This document shows positions 25,320 through 34,613 of a stretch of DNA of 64,000 nucleotides, in pieces; positions within the stretch are counted from its first letter, which is position 1, and the number at the start of each line of letters is the position of its first letter. The position numbers and the translations under genes were made by a program. The notes under the pieces were generated by a model that saw nothing but the letters and a program-made list of their open reading frames with translations, was not told where the DNA came from and did no database searches. Source of the stretch: JAAEKA01 sp049299095 (lineage in GTDB: Bacteria; Chloroflexota; Anaerolineae; JAAEKA01); assembly GCA_049299095.1 (NCBI GenBank), contig JBAQWV010000041.1, positions 62,001 to 126,000 of the forward strand. The letters run 5' to 3'.

Positions 25320-26648
25320 ATGATCCCGAAACCATCCGATTCCGATATTGAAAGCTATGTCGCCCGCTACTACGACAAAAACGCTGAAAACGAATGGTCA
25401 CGGCTGGAGCGTCACCCGACCGAGTATGCGGTGACGCTGCGCGCACTGCAAGCCTATTTACCGCCGGCACCGGCGCACATTCTGGATTGCGGCGGTGGGC
25501 CGGGGCGCTACGCACTCGAATTGACGCGCCAAGGCTATTCGGTCACACTGTTCGATCTAGCCGCGGGGAATCTGGCGCTGGCCGAGCAAAAAGCCGCAGA
25601 AGCTGGGCTGGCTCTGGCCGCGCTGGCACAGGGCAACGCGCTCGACCTGACCCGCTTCGCCGACGATGCTTTCGATGCGGTGCTGCTGATGGGCCCACTC
25701 TATCATCTGTTGGAACGAAACGAGCGAACTCAGGCGTTGTGCGAAGCCACCCGCGTGCTCAAGCCGGGCGGCGTCCTTTTCGCCGCGTTTCTGGCCCCGT
25801 ACGCCGCGCACCGCGATGCGGCCATTCGCTACCCCGAAGAGCCGCTGCTCAATTCTGCGCTCTACGAGGAAATCGAACGCAGCGGACGACTGTTGCCGCG
25901 CAGCCCGGATGCAACCGCCTTTAGCGCGTACTTTGCCCAGCCTGCCGAAGTGCAGACACTCTGCCGCGCGGCCGGGCTGGAGATGCTCACCCTGCTCGGT
26001 GTAGAAGGCCATGTGGGTATCAACGAGACGGGCGGCGTCAACAGCCTGTCCGGGCCAGCCTGGGAATGGTGGGTTGAAGCGAATTGGCGCGTCGCCGCCG
26101 ATCCAGCCATTCATAGTGCGGTCGAACATTTGCTGGCCGTGGCTCGTAAACCGCGTTGGCCGCGCGTGCTGGCCGCGTTACAGCAGCAGGCAGCGGCCGC
26201 GGGGGTGCAGTTGATGCTCACCGGCGGGGCCGGACTGGCCGCGCAGGGGATGCCGGTGGCTGTGCGCGACCTTGATCTTCTGACCGACCGCGCGGGCGCA
26301 TACCGGCTCAGCGAACTTTGGAATGCTTTTGCCATTCAGCCTGTACAATACAGCGAAAACCCACCCTATCGTTCGCATTTTGGTCGCTTTTTGTTCGACG
26401 GCATAGGGGTTGACCTGATGGCCGAACTCGAATGGCGCACGGAAGACCACTGGCAGCCCATCACATCAGCCACCAGCCAGACAGTGACTGTCGCTGGGGT
26501 GGAAATTCTTGTGCCGTGGGCCGAAGAGGAATTTCTGGCGTACATTCGCCGGGGACGACTGGAGCGCGCCGCGGCCATTTTGCCGCACCTTGACCCCCAA
26601 CGGCTGCTGCAATTGCTGCGCGGCCAGCCCGTTGCGGGCATGGTGTGA
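25320..26648 (+). CDS. Class I SAM-dependent methyltransferase fused to a nucleotidyltransferase-like domain
   Basis: A 442-residue two-domain protein. Residues 40-270 are a Rossmann methyltransferase: motif I ILDCGGGPGRYALEL, acidic loop in LFDLA, motif II/III around FDAVLLMGPLYHLLE and the post-strand helix VLKPGGVLFAAF. It lacks DPPY or NPPY, so it is not a DNA-base methyltransferase. Residues 285-442 form a nucleotidyltransferase-fold domain: LMLTGGAGLAAQG, VRDLDLLTD (the DxD metal motif) and DGIGVDLMAELEW with the third acidic residue. The NTase part resembles minimal nucleotidyltransferases/AbiEii-like proteins. AGGAG precedes the ATG. The reading frame is continuous, so this is a real fusion, cotranscribed with the PD-(D/E)XK gene. 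The substrate is unknown. Confidence 0.8.
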   Translation: MIPKPSDSDIESYVARYYDKNAENEWSRLERHPTEYAVTLRALQAYLPPAPAHILDCGGGPGRYALELTRQGYSVTLFDLAAGNLALAEQKAAEAGLALAALAQGNALDLTRFADDAFDAVLLMGPLYHLLERNERTQALCEATRVLKPGGVLFAAFLAPYAAHRDAAIRYPEEPLLNSALYEEIERSGRLLPRSPDATAFSAYFAQPAEVQTLCRAAGLEMLTLLGVEGHVGINETGGVNSLSGPAWEWWVEANWRVAADPAIHSAVEHLLAVARKPRWPRVLAALQQQAAAAGVQLMLTGGAGLAAQGMPVAVRDLDLLTDRAGAYRLSELWNAFAIQPVQYSENPPYRSHFGRFLFDGIGVDLMAELEWRTEDHWQPITSATSQTVTVAGVEILVPWAEEEFLAYIRRGRLERAAAILPHLDPQRLLQLLRGQPVAGMV

Positions 26649-26682
26649 TCCTGCTTCTGGCTCAGTCGGTCACTTTCGTCAG

Positions 26683-28992
26683 CTACGTCCCCACAACGCG
26701 CAGGCGCGCCATGCTGGCCATCAGCTTCTTGATGCCCTTGCCCGGAAACGCCACACTCACGTACTCGTCGTCATCGGCCAACTCGGTACTAACCACCACT
26801 CCCTCGCCAAACAGCCCGTGACTGACACGTTGACCCGGCTTGAACTGCGCCTGCCGCGCCGTGCCAGCCGCGGGCGCGGCTGCCGCGCCGGGGCGCGGCC
26901 CTGAACGCGGCGCAGCGGGACTCCACACCGTGGCGCGTGCGTCCGGCTGGCGACGCACCTCATTACGTGCCTGCTGCTTGCGCCCGCGCATCCCCTGCCC
27001 ATTGACCAAATGCGGCGGAATATCATCGAGGAATGGGCTAGGCGGGTTCACCTGCGACGCGCCATACAACATGCGGCGAAAAGCATGGATGAGGTATAAA
27101 TGCTGCTTGGCGCGCGTGATGCCGACATAGGCCAAGCGGCGCTCCTCCTGCATCTGATCGGGGTCATCCTTGCTGCGGCTGTGCGGGAAGATACCTTCCT
27201 CCAGACCAACGATAAAAACCACTGGATATTCCAGCCCTTTGGCGGTGTGTAGCGTCATCAGGGTCGGCACCGACTGCGTTTCTGGCAGCTCATCGCTGTC
27301 GCTTACCAAAGCCACCTCTTCCAAAAACGCCGCCAGCCCCTCCCCTTCAGCGAAATCCGCATAGTTGGCGGCCACTGTGCGCAGTTCTTGTAAGTTCTCC
27401 CAGCGCCCCTCCCCTTCTTCCGTGCCGTCGCGCACATACGTGGCGTAGCCCGATTCGTCGAGGATACGATCCAGCAACTGGCCGACCTGCAAGTTGGGCC
27501 TGGCAGCAATCCAACCGGCCAGCAAGCGCCAGAAGCTCAGCAGCGCGGCCTTCGCAACACCGCTGAACGGTGCTTCATCCAGCGCCTGCGGTGACAGCGT
27601 CTTGCGCGCCAGCTCGCCGCGCTCGCCAGCCAGCACGCGCAGCGCCTCTGTCTGCGACAGTCCCAGTTGGTACGCCCACTGCGTTAGCGCACTTTCGCTG
27701 GTCTTACCGATGCGCCGCGGCGGCTCGTTGATCACGCGCGCCAGACTGATGCTGTCGTCGGGATTATGCACCAGCCGCAAATAAGCGATGGCGTCCTTGA
27801 TTTCCTTGCGTTCGTAGAAACGCGTCGCGCCGACGAGGCGATAGGGCAAGTTGCGCCGCACAAATGCATCTTCCAGCGCGCGCGACTGCGCGTTGGTGCG
27901 GTAGAGGATGACGCAATCGCCCGGTTCCAGGCCGTTACGCGCTGCGGTCAGCCGCGCGATCTCATCCACCACGTAGTTGGCCTCATCCATCTCGTCATAA
28001 GCCTGGTAAACAGTCACCAGCGCGCCGCCGCTGCGTTCTGTGAATAACTTTTTCGGCGTGCGCGCACTGTTGTGACGAATCACCTCATTGGCCGCGTCCA
28101 GGATCACCTGCGTCGAGCGGTAATTGCGCTCCAGCAGCACCTGGCGCATGTCGGGGAAATCCTCGCGCAAGCGGCGAATGTTGCGCGGGTCCGCGCCGCG
28201 CCAGCCGTAGATAGACTGGTCTTCGTCAGCCACGCAAAACAGGTTGCGCTGTGGGCCAACGAGCAACTTCACCAGCTCGTACTGCGCCACGTTCGTATCC
28301 TGAAACTCGTCCACCAGCAGATGCAGATAACGTTCCTGGTAGCGCGTGCGCACATCGGGATGATCGCGCAGCAGCAGCGCGGTTTCCATTAACAGATCGT
28401 CGAAATCCAGCGCGTTGTTGTTGCGCAGAATCTCCTGATAGCGCGTGTAAATCCGTCCAGCCACCTCTTCCCAGTAGGTATGCGTTTCCAGTGTAGCAGG
28501 TATCACCAACTCATTCTTGCAGCGGCTGATGAAGCCGTGGATCGCCTGGGGCCGGTACAGCTTATCGTTAAGGTTCAGCTCCTTGATCACCGTCTTAACG
28601 ATACGCAGTTGATCGTCACTGTCGAAGATGACAAAGTTATTGGGAAAAGGGGTGCTTTGCGGCTCGCGGCGCAGAATCTGCGCGCAAATCGAGTGAAATG
28701 TACCGATAGTCAGGCCGCGCAACCCGCTACGGCTGGGGGTTTCTGCCGCGTTCACCACATCACCGCCCAGGATGCGTTCGGTGCGCGCGCGCATCTCGCG
28801 CGCGGCCTTGTTGGTGAAGGTAACCGCCATCAGCCGGTAGGGCGGAATGCCGCGCTGCTGCACCAGATAGGCGATGCGATGCGTCAACACGCGCGTCTTG
28901 CCGGAGCCTGGCCCAGCCAGCACCAGCGCCGGGCCATCTGGCGCTGTCACCGCGGCGATTTGTTGTTCATTCAGACCTGCGAGAATATCCAT
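26683..28992 (-). CDS. pcrA: ATP-dependent 3'-5' DNA helicase UvrD/PcrA
   Basis: A 769-residue superfamily 1 helicase of standard PcrA length. Motifs in order: Q-like LNEQQIAAV, Walker A LAGPGSGKTRVLTHRI, Ia TFTNKAAREMR, Walker B LLVDEFQDTN, III DEDQSIYGWRGAD, IV LERNYRST, V TLHTAKGLEYPVVF and VI RRLAYVGITRAK. The C-terminus has the tudor-like domain (PGQRVSHGLFGEGVV) that contacts RNA polymerase. It functions in nucleotide excision repair, mismatch repair and clearing of blocked replication. The start ATG 28992 is the family start. Twenty-three bases separate it from the oxidoreductase gene upstream on the same strand. Confidence 0.97.
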   Translation of the reverse strand: MDILAGLNEQQIAAVTAPDGPALVLAGPGSGKTRVLTHRIAYLVQQRGIPPYRLMAVTFTNKAAREMRARTERILGGDVVNAAETPSRSGLRGLTIGTFHSICAQILRREPQSTPFPNNFVIFDSDDQLRIVKTVIKELNLNDKLYRPQAIHGFISRCKNELVIPATLETHTYWEEVAGRIYTRYQEILRNNNALDFDDLLMETALLLRDHPDVRTRYQERYLHLLVDEFQDTNVAQYELVKLLVGPQRNLFCVADEDQSIYGWRGADPRNIRRLREDFPDMRQVLLERNYRSTQVILDAANEVIRHNSARTPKKLFTERSGGALVTVYQAYDEMDEANYVVDEIARLTAARNGLEPGDCVILYRTNAQSRALEDAFVRRNLPYRLVGATRFYERKEIKDAIAYLRLVHNPDDSISLARVINEPPRRIGKTSESALTQWAYQLGLSQTEALRVLAGERGELARKTLSPQALDEAPFSGVAKAALLSFWRLLAGWIAARPNLQVGQLLDRILDESGYATYVRDGTEEGEGRWENLQELRTVAANYADFAEGEGLAAFLEEVALVSDSDELPETQSVPTLMTLHTAKGLEYPVVFIVGLEEGIFPHSRSKDDPDQMQEERRLAYVGITRAKQHLYLIHAFRRMLYGASQVNPPSPFLDDIPPHLVNGQGMRGRKQQARNEVRRQPDARATVWSPAAPRSGPRPGAAAAPAAGTARQAQFKPGQRVSHGLFGEGVVVSTELADDDEYVSVAFPGKGIKKLMASMARLRVVGT

Positions 28993-29015
28993 GCTTCCTA
29001 ACCAATCTTACCTGT

Positions 29016-29990
29016 CTACTCGTCCACTTGCAGCAACAACTTGCCCGCGGTTTGGCGGCTTTGCAGCAAACGGTGCGCCTCTGCCGCGTCTCGCAGCGGC
29101 AACATGCGATCAACGCGCACCTTGAGCTGCCCCTCCGTCACCCACATAAACACATCCCCGGCGCGGCTCAACAGCTCCGTGCGCGTGGTTATGTAATGCG
29201 CCAGATTGGGCCGCGTGGCATACAGCGACCCCTTCTGGTTGAGCAGTTGCAGATCAATCGGCGGCACTGGCCCACTGGACTGACCAAACAACACCATCAG
29301 CCCGCGCGGGCGCAGACAGGCCAGACTTTGCATGAACGTCGCCTGTCCCACCGAATCATAGACCACATTCACCCCGCGGCCCGCGGTGATGTCCTTCACC
29401 GCGTCCACAAAGTCGGTTTCCGTGTACAGGACGACATGATCTGCCCCGTCGGCCGCGGCCAGCTCCGCCTTGGCCGCGCTACCCACAGTGGCAATCACGG
29501 TCGCACCCATCATCTTGGCAATCTGCACCAGCAAGGAACCGGTCGCCCCCGCGGCCGCATGTACCAGCGCCACATCGTCCGGGCCGAGCGCGTAGGTGCT
29601 GAGCGCCAGATAGTGCGCAGTCATGCCCTGCAACAGCACCGCGGCTGCGCGGTCCAGGCTCAAACCATCCGGCACCGGCACCAACTTATCCGCGGGAGCC
29701 AGCGCATAGTCGCCGTACGTGCCTGCGGTCATGCAATAGGCCACGCGGCTGCCGCGGCGCACGCCGACAACATCTGGCCCCAGCGCGTCGACAACACCCG
29801 CACCCTCGACGCCGGGGGTGAAGGGGAGTGGCAACGGATACTGGCCGAGGCGATGATACACGTCAATAAAATTCACGCCAGCCGCCGCAATCTTCACGCG
29901 CACCTGACCCGGGCCTGGCTCAGGCAACGGCGCATCACCGTAAACCAACACTTCGGGGCCGCCGAATTGTTGAATTTGAATTGCTTTCAT
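29016..29990 (-). CDS. qor: NADPH:quinone oxidoreductase (zinc-independent MDR family)
   Basis: A 324-residue medium-chain reductase. The N-terminal GroES-like domain has VKIAAAGVNFIDVYHRLGQY and FTPGVEGAGVVDALG; the Rossmann domain starts at ALVHAAAGATGSLLVQIAK, with the Ala-rich NADPH loop typical of quinone oxidoreductase. The zinc-binding cysteines of alcohol dehydrogenases are absent. It reduces quinones by one electron or detoxifies reactive carbonyls. Length is family-standard. It lies upstream of, and probably in one transcript with, the helicase gene. Confidence 0.93.
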   Translation of the reverse strand: MKAIQIQQFGGPEVLVYGDAPLPEPGPGQVRVKIAAAGVNFIDVYHRLGQYPLPLPFTPGVEGAGVVDALGPDVVGVRRGSRVAYCMTAGTYGDYALAPADKLVPVPDGLSLDRAAAVLLQGMTAHYLALSTYALGPDDVALVHAAAGATGSLLVQIAKMMGATVIATVGSAAKAELAAADGADHVVLYTETDFVDAVKDITAGRGVNVVYDSVGQATFMQSLACLRPRGLMVLFGQSSGPVPPIDLQLLNQKGSLYATRPNLAHYITTRTELLSRAGDVFMWVTEGQLKVRVDRMLPLRDAAEAHRLLQSRQTAGKLLLQVDE

Positions 29991-30190
29991 AATGATTTCC
30001 TCAATTCACAGCAACAAAAACGAACGGAGCTATGCGTTCCGATTGTACCCTATGTGCGCACCTCCGGCCAAACAACTGGCAGGATAATGCGCCGTATCTT
30101 TTGTACGCTGTTTGTGTTATCCTTGATGGACGGACTGCCAAGCCAGCAGCCCGCTTTCTTATGTCATAGCCCTTTTCCTGGAGGTGCGCC

Positions 30191-31441
30191 GTGCTGCCAG
30201 ATCAACAGCGCGTGGTAGTGACCGGCATGGGTGTGATTTCGCCGGTGGGCAACGATCTTGCCAGCTTTTGGGCCAGCTTGCAGGCTGGCCGCAGCGGCAT
30301 CGGCCTGCTTACCAGCCTGGATACGTCCCAACTGAAGACGCGCATCGGCGCGGAGGTCAAGGATTTCGACCCTACGGCTTACATGGAGCGCAAGGACGCG
30401 CGGCGGCTGGATCGTTACACGCATTTCGCGCTGGCCGCGGCCCAGCAAGCCGTGGCCGACGCCGGATTGGTGATGGCTGCTGAAGACCCGCGACGTGTGG
30501 GCGTGGTGGTTGGTTCGGGCATCGGCGGCATCCAAACCCTGTTGGAGCAATACGATGTGCTACAACAGCGCGGCCCGCGGCGGATTGGGCCGTTTACAAT
30601 CCCCAGTATGTTGGTTAATTCGGCTGCTGGGCAGGTGGCGGTATGGCTGGGAGCGCGCGGCCCCAACCTGGCGCCGGTGCTAGCCTGTGCCACAGGTAAC
30701 GCCTCGATTGGTGAAGCCTTCGTGCAGATTCGCCGCGGGCTGGCCGATGTGATGCTGGCCGGCAGCGCGGAAGCAGCTTTTTGCACGCTGGCTATTGCCG
30801 GTTTCGACGTAATGGGTGCGCTGTCGTCGCGCAACGATGATCCCGCGGCCGCGTGCCGTCCCTTCGACGCCGACCGCGATGGCTTTGTGATGGGTGAAGG
30901 CGCGGGGATGCTGGTGCTGGAAAGCCTCACCCACGCACAGGCGCGCGGCGCACAGATTTACGGCGAAGTCCTCGGCTACGGCGTTACGGCAGACGCGTAT
31001 CACCCCACTGCGCCGCGCGAGGATGGCCTGGGCGCGTCGGAAGCAATGCAGATGGCGTTGAACGAAGCTGGTTTATTACCACAAGCCATAGATTATGTCA
31101 ATGCACATGCCACCAGCACACTGCTGGGCGACATCGCGGAAACTGCGGCCATCAAGCGCGTCTTCAGCGACCACGCGCCCCGGCTGGCGATCAGCGCGAT
31201 CAAGTCCATGACCGGTCACCTACTGGGCGCAGCGGGCGCGGTGGAAGCTATTGCCACCCTGAAAACGTTGCAAGAAGGCGTGATTCCTCCTACCATCAAT
31301 TATCAAACCCCTGATCCACTGTGTGACCTGGACTATGTGCCGAATGTCGCGCGTCATGTGCCTGTACATGTTGCGCTGTCCAACTCGTTCGGCTTCGGCG
31401 GCCACAATGCCACCCTGATCATGCGGCGTTGGCCTGCCTAG
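30191..31441 (+). CDS. fabF: 3-oxoacyl-[acyl-carrier-protein] synthase II
   Basis: A 416-residue ketosynthase that elongates acyl-ACP with malonyl-ACP in fatty acid synthesis. GTG 30191 is the start, preceded by CTGGAGGT. N-terminal VVVTGMGVISPVG, catalytic Cys in VLACATGNASIG, catalytic His in VNAHATSTLLGD and second His in KSMTGHLLGAAGAVE; the acyl gate ends in NSFGFGGHNATL. It is followed 18 bases later by a fabH gene, so initiation and elongation ketosynthases are cotranscribed. No acpP or fabD/G is in the window. Confidence 0.96.
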   Translation: MLPDQQRVVVTGMGVISPVGNDLASFWASLQAGRSGIGLLTSLDTSQLKTRIGAEVKDFDPTAYMERKDARRLDRYTHFALAAAQQAVADAGLVMAAEDPRRVGVVVGSGIGGIQTLLEQYDVLQQRGPRRIGPFTIPSMLVNSAAGQVAVWLGARGPNLAPVLACATGNASIGEAFVQIRRGLADVMLAGSAEAAFCTLAIAGFDVMGALSSRNDDPAAACRPFDADRDGFVMGEGAGMLVLESLTHAQARGAQIYGEVLGYGVTADAYHPTAPREDGLGASEAMQMALNEAGLLPQAIDYVNAHATSTLLGDIAETAAIKRVFSDHAPRLAISAIKSMTGHLLGAAGAVEAIATLKTLQEGVIPPTINYQTPDPLCDLDYVPNVARHVPVHVALSNSFGFGGHNATLIMRRWPA

Positions 31442-31459
31442 CTTTCCGGTGAGTTTATC

Positions 31460-32710
31460 ATGAAAAACCCAAAGACAAGCGCGCCGGCTGTGCTGCGCGA
31501 CCCGCGCCCGCGCTATGCGCAGATCGTAGGCTGGGGTATGGCGCTGCCCGAGCGCGTGCTGACCAACCACGAATTGGCGCAGCGCGTAGCGACCAGCGAT
31601 GAATGGATCCGCACGCGTACCGGCATTCTAGAACGGCGTGTAGCGACCGCGCCGAAGGAATCGACCGTTTCGCTGGCGACGCAAGCCGCGCGCGAAGCGT
31701 TGAAAATCGCCAATGTCGCGCCCAGCGCGCTCGATTTGGTGATCTGCGCCACCTCGACGCCGGAATATCTGATCCCGCCGACGGCCTGCCTGGTGCAAGA
31801 CACGCTGGGCGCGAGCAAGGCAGGCGCATACGATCTGGCTGCGGCGTGTTCTGGCTTCGTCTATGGCCTGTCTATGGCACGCGGGCTGGTGGTGGCGGGC
31901 GATGCGGACTATGTGCTGGTGATCGGCGCGGAGACGCTGACGCGCTTTGTGGACTGGAACGACCGCAACACTTGCATTTTGTTCGGCGACGGCGCGGGCG
32001 CGGTGCTGGTGGCGGCCAGCCATGAGCCGGGGGGCATTTTGAGCTGTGTACTCGGCTCGGATGGCTCCGGTGGCGACCTATTGATTGTGCCGGGCGGTGG
32101 CAGCGCCCATCCGCCCACACTGGAAACGGTGCAAAGTGGCCTGCACACGGTGCGCATGGACGGGCAGGCGGTGTTCCGTTTTGCGGTGCAGGCGATGGCC
32201 GACGGCACGCGAGAAGCCGCGGCGCGCGCCGGGCTGGAACTGGCCGAGGTGGATTTGGTAATTCCGCACCAAGCCAACACGCGCATCATCCACTCTTCGG
32301 TGATCAAGCAGCTTAAAATCCCCGAACAAAAGGTTTTTATCAATCTGCAACGCTACGGCAACACCTCCGCGGCGTCAATCCCCATCGCGTTGTGTGAAGC
32401 AATTGCCGCCGGGCGGGTGCGGCCCGGACATAATCTGGTGTTTGCCGGTTTTGGCGCTGGGTTGACCTGGGCGGCTACGGCGATTCGCTGGTGTGCGCCA
32501 GTGAAGCGGCAGGTCACACCGTGGTGGCGGGATGCGCAGCGCGAGGCGGGCTACCAGTTGGCGTCGGCGCGCTCGATTTGGCGACGGACAGCGCGACGCG
32601 CGTATAGCGCGGTGATGGGGCCAGCGGAAGCGCCGACAATGCGCGGGCGGCTGCGCGCCAGTATTGCTGCAGGACGGACAGTGTGGGCCGCGCGTAAGCC
32701 GCGCAAGTGA
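31460..32710 (+). CDS. fabH: 3-oxoacyl-ACP synthase III with extra basic C-terminal tail
   Basis: A 416-residue protein; the FabH core is residues 15-340. Catalytic Cys in DLAAACSGFVYGLS, His in IPHQANTRIIHSS and Asn in RYGNTSAASIPIALCEA form the KASIII triad. It condenses acetyl-CoA (or branched starters) with malonyl-ACP to start fatty acid synthesis. From about residue 340 an extra 75-residue segment rich in Arg, Ala and Trp (starting KRQVTPWWRDAQ, ending AARKPRK) is added that normal FabH (about 320-335) lacks. It is continuous in frame. The N-terminus is also about 12 residues longer than usual. It follows fabF in an operon. Confidence 0.9.
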   Translation: MKNPKTSAPAVLRDPRPRYAQIVGWGMALPERVLTNHELAQRVATSDEWIRTRTGILERRVATAPKESTVSLATQAAREALKIANVAPSALDLVICATSTPEYLIPPTACLVQDTLGASKAGAYDLAAACSGFVYGLSMARGLVVAGDADYVLVIGAETLTRFVDWNDRNTCILFGDGAGAVLVAASHEPGGILSCVLGSDGSGGDLLIVPGGGSAHPPTLETVQSGLHTVRMDGQAVFRFAVQAMADGTREAAARAGLELAEVDLVIPHQANTRIIHSSVIKQLKIPEQKVFINLQRYGNTSAASIPIALCEAIAAGRVRPGHNLVFAGFGAGLTWAATAIRWCAPVKRQVTPWWRDAQREAGYQLASARSIWRRTARRAYSAVMGPAEAPTMRGRLRASIAAGRTVWAARKPRK

Positions 32711-32728
32711 GCGGGGAGTGCTGTTCAA

Positions 32729-32780
32729 AAATTTGACCGCCTGGGCACGACAGATCGCCAACGCCCAAGCGGCCAAATTT
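32729..32780. terminator. Imperfect inverted repeat between convergent genes
   Basis: Eighteen-base arms 32729-32746 and 32763-32780 pair with two mismatches around a 16-base loop; outer parts AAATTT/AAATTT give the A/T flanks of a bidirectional terminator for fabH and the minus-strand gene ending at 32802. Confidence 0.55.
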
Positions 32781-32801
32781 GGAGGTAATGATTAACGCGG
32801 G

Positions 32802-34613
32802 TTACTTGTCCTTGCGCAGTTCACGCACATTCTCGCGCGTCATCACAATTACCAACGCGGCCACTCCGCCGATCAGCAGCCAGCGCCAGTATTCCTTGAA
32901 CAAGACCGCGGCTGACAGCACAGCCAGCACAATGGTTGTGTTGAGCAGGTAGCGGGCCAGGCGGCTACGCAGCACTGCATCAATTGCACCAAAGATGAAG
33001 ATGCTGATGACTACCCAGGCCAACCAGTGTGCGGGGCGCAGGGCCAACAGCAACACCAGCGAGAGCAGCACCAGGCCGCCGCTGAGCGCAGCCCACAGCT
33101 CGGCCAGGCGCGCTTGCGAGCCAGGCGGCGAGGTGGGGATGTCGGCATGGCGTACATGGGCCTGCGGATCGCCCCAGTCGCCGGCCAGCAGCCGGGCGAG
33201 TGTGCTCAAGCTGGCACGGCGGGTTTCTTCCACGCTGACGCGCCGCGCCTGCATGGCTTGCAATGAGGTTTGCTTGGCAAGCAGGTCTTCTTCCAGCGAG
33301 TTGTGCAGCGCCAGCAGGTGATCAGTGCGCTGTGTGGCGGATACTTCCAGCGCGAGGGTACGTAACTCTTCGCGCGCGACGTCAATATCCTGCCGCAGCT
33401 TTTCCTCTTCATCGCCCAACTGGGTAATGTTCTGGCGTAAGCGGCTGATTGTTTCGTTGGGGGGAACGACCTTGTCCAGCCCGGCCCAGCCGAGCGGGTC
33501 GTACCACGATTGACGCACTGTACCGTTGCGATTGTATTTCGGGCCGGACGGCGCACGTTCGCCGCCGAGCAGGTCTTTGGTATCCAGTCCCCACAGGCCG
33601 CGATAGCCATCTACCCAAATATCCTGATCGCTGATTATAATGGGCGTCCAAGTTTCGGTTTGATCCGGGCCGATAGAAACGCCGTCGCCGCGTGCATAAT
33701 CTACAAACGGCACGCCAATCGCATCAAAAGTACGCGGCGTGTCTTCATCCAGTCCCTGTTGCAAAGTGCGTATCCAGAAGCGTTGGGCGGTTTCGAGAAC
33801 TTGCCGCACTTTGCGCAGCGCGGCTGGCTCGGCCTTCATCAAATATTCACCAGGCAGGAAGTAGCTGGCATGGGAACCGGCTCCGGCAAACACCACGGGA
33901 TGATCGTTGTGTTTGTGAAGCATTGGGTCGTCCCAGCGGCGCCGCAGATCGTCGCCGCGAAAATCGTGAGAGGCAAAGGCGACCCACTGTGGACGTAAAA
34001 CTTCGTTTTGATCAGGTGCGAGATAAATAAAGATCTGCTCCCAGTCAGCTTCATGATCGTTGACGCCGTAAAAATCTGAACGCCAATCGTTCATGGGGAA
34101 AAAGAACAGGTATTGCAGCACGGTATAGCCACCGTCGCGGATCACGCGGCCATAATAAATGCGCCGCGGATCCTCCGCTCGCATGGCGGTGTAGGCTTCT
34201 TCGGCGGCGGCGGCGGTGCCGCCGGGGACTTTACCGCGCAACAACAAGGAAATATTAAAGAAAGCGTCTATGACGCGCGACAAAATCCCGACGCGCGCCA
34301 ATCGTCCGGGTGCGAGAAAGATCGGTCGGTTTGGCCGTCGCGACCAGCGTTGATATTCGACGGCATTGAGCGGCTTTTTGACGAACCGCAGGTACAGGGT
34401 GCTGTCGGGATGAGCAGACTGGTGGGCAGCCAGTGCCTTGGGCGTTAATTCGCCGGGCCTGGCCAAGCACCGATCTTCCTTGTTATGTTCATACAGCCAC
34501 AAGCTGCTGGCACGCACATAGCCATCTACCGCACAAGGGAAGAACAATTCGCCTTTGGTATAGCGCACTACCGGCTCGTAGGTCCGCAGCAATTCCAGAT
34601 CAGTGGGCAGCAT
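32802..34613 (-). CDS. VPS62/DUF946-like protein with coiled coil and membrane helices
   Basis: A 603-residue protein. The N-terminal 380 residues contain YFPC-like LFFPCAVDGYVRASSLWLYE, YLFFFPMNDWRSDF, NDHEADWEQIFIYLA and HPVVFAGAGSHASYF, a pattern I associate with the VPS62/DUF946 family, whose biochemical role is unknown. Residues 390-500 are a predicted coiled coil (heptad-like runs LRQNITQLGDEEEKLRQDI). The C-terminus has three or four hydrophobic helices with basic ends (RENVRELRKDK). ATG 34613 was chosen because GGAGG precedes it. It overlaps the upstream membrane-protein gene by 14 bases, so the two are cotranslated. Confidence 0.65.
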   Translation of the reverse strand: MLPTDLELLRTYEPVVRYTKGELFFPCAVDGYVRASSLWLYEHNKEDRCLARPGELTPKALAAHQSAHPDSTLYLRFVKKPLNAVEYQRWSRRPNRPIFLAPGRLARVGILSRVIDAFFNISLLLRGKVPGGTAAAAEEAYTAMRAEDPRRIYYGRVIRDGGYTVLQYLFFFPMNDWRSDFYGVNDHEADWEQIFIYLAPDQNEVLRPQWVAFASHDFRGDDLRRRWDDPMLHKHNDHPVVFAGAGSHASYFLPGEYLMKAEPAALRKVRQVLETAQRFWIRTLQQGLDEDTPRTFDAIGVPFVDYARGDGVSIGPDQTETWTPIIISDQDIWVDGYRGLWGLDTKDLLGGERAPSGPKYNRNGTVRQSWYDPLGWAGLDKVVPPNETISRLRQNITQLGDEEEKLRQDIDVAREELRTLALEVSATQRTDHLLALHNSLEEDLLAKQTSLQAMQARRVSVEETRRASLSTLARLLAGDWGDPQAHVRHADIPTSPPGSQARLAELWAALSGGLVLLSLVLLLALRPAHWLAWVVISIFIFGAIDAVLRSRLARYLLNTTIVLAVLSAAVLFKEYWRWLLIGGVAALVIVMTRENVRELRKDK

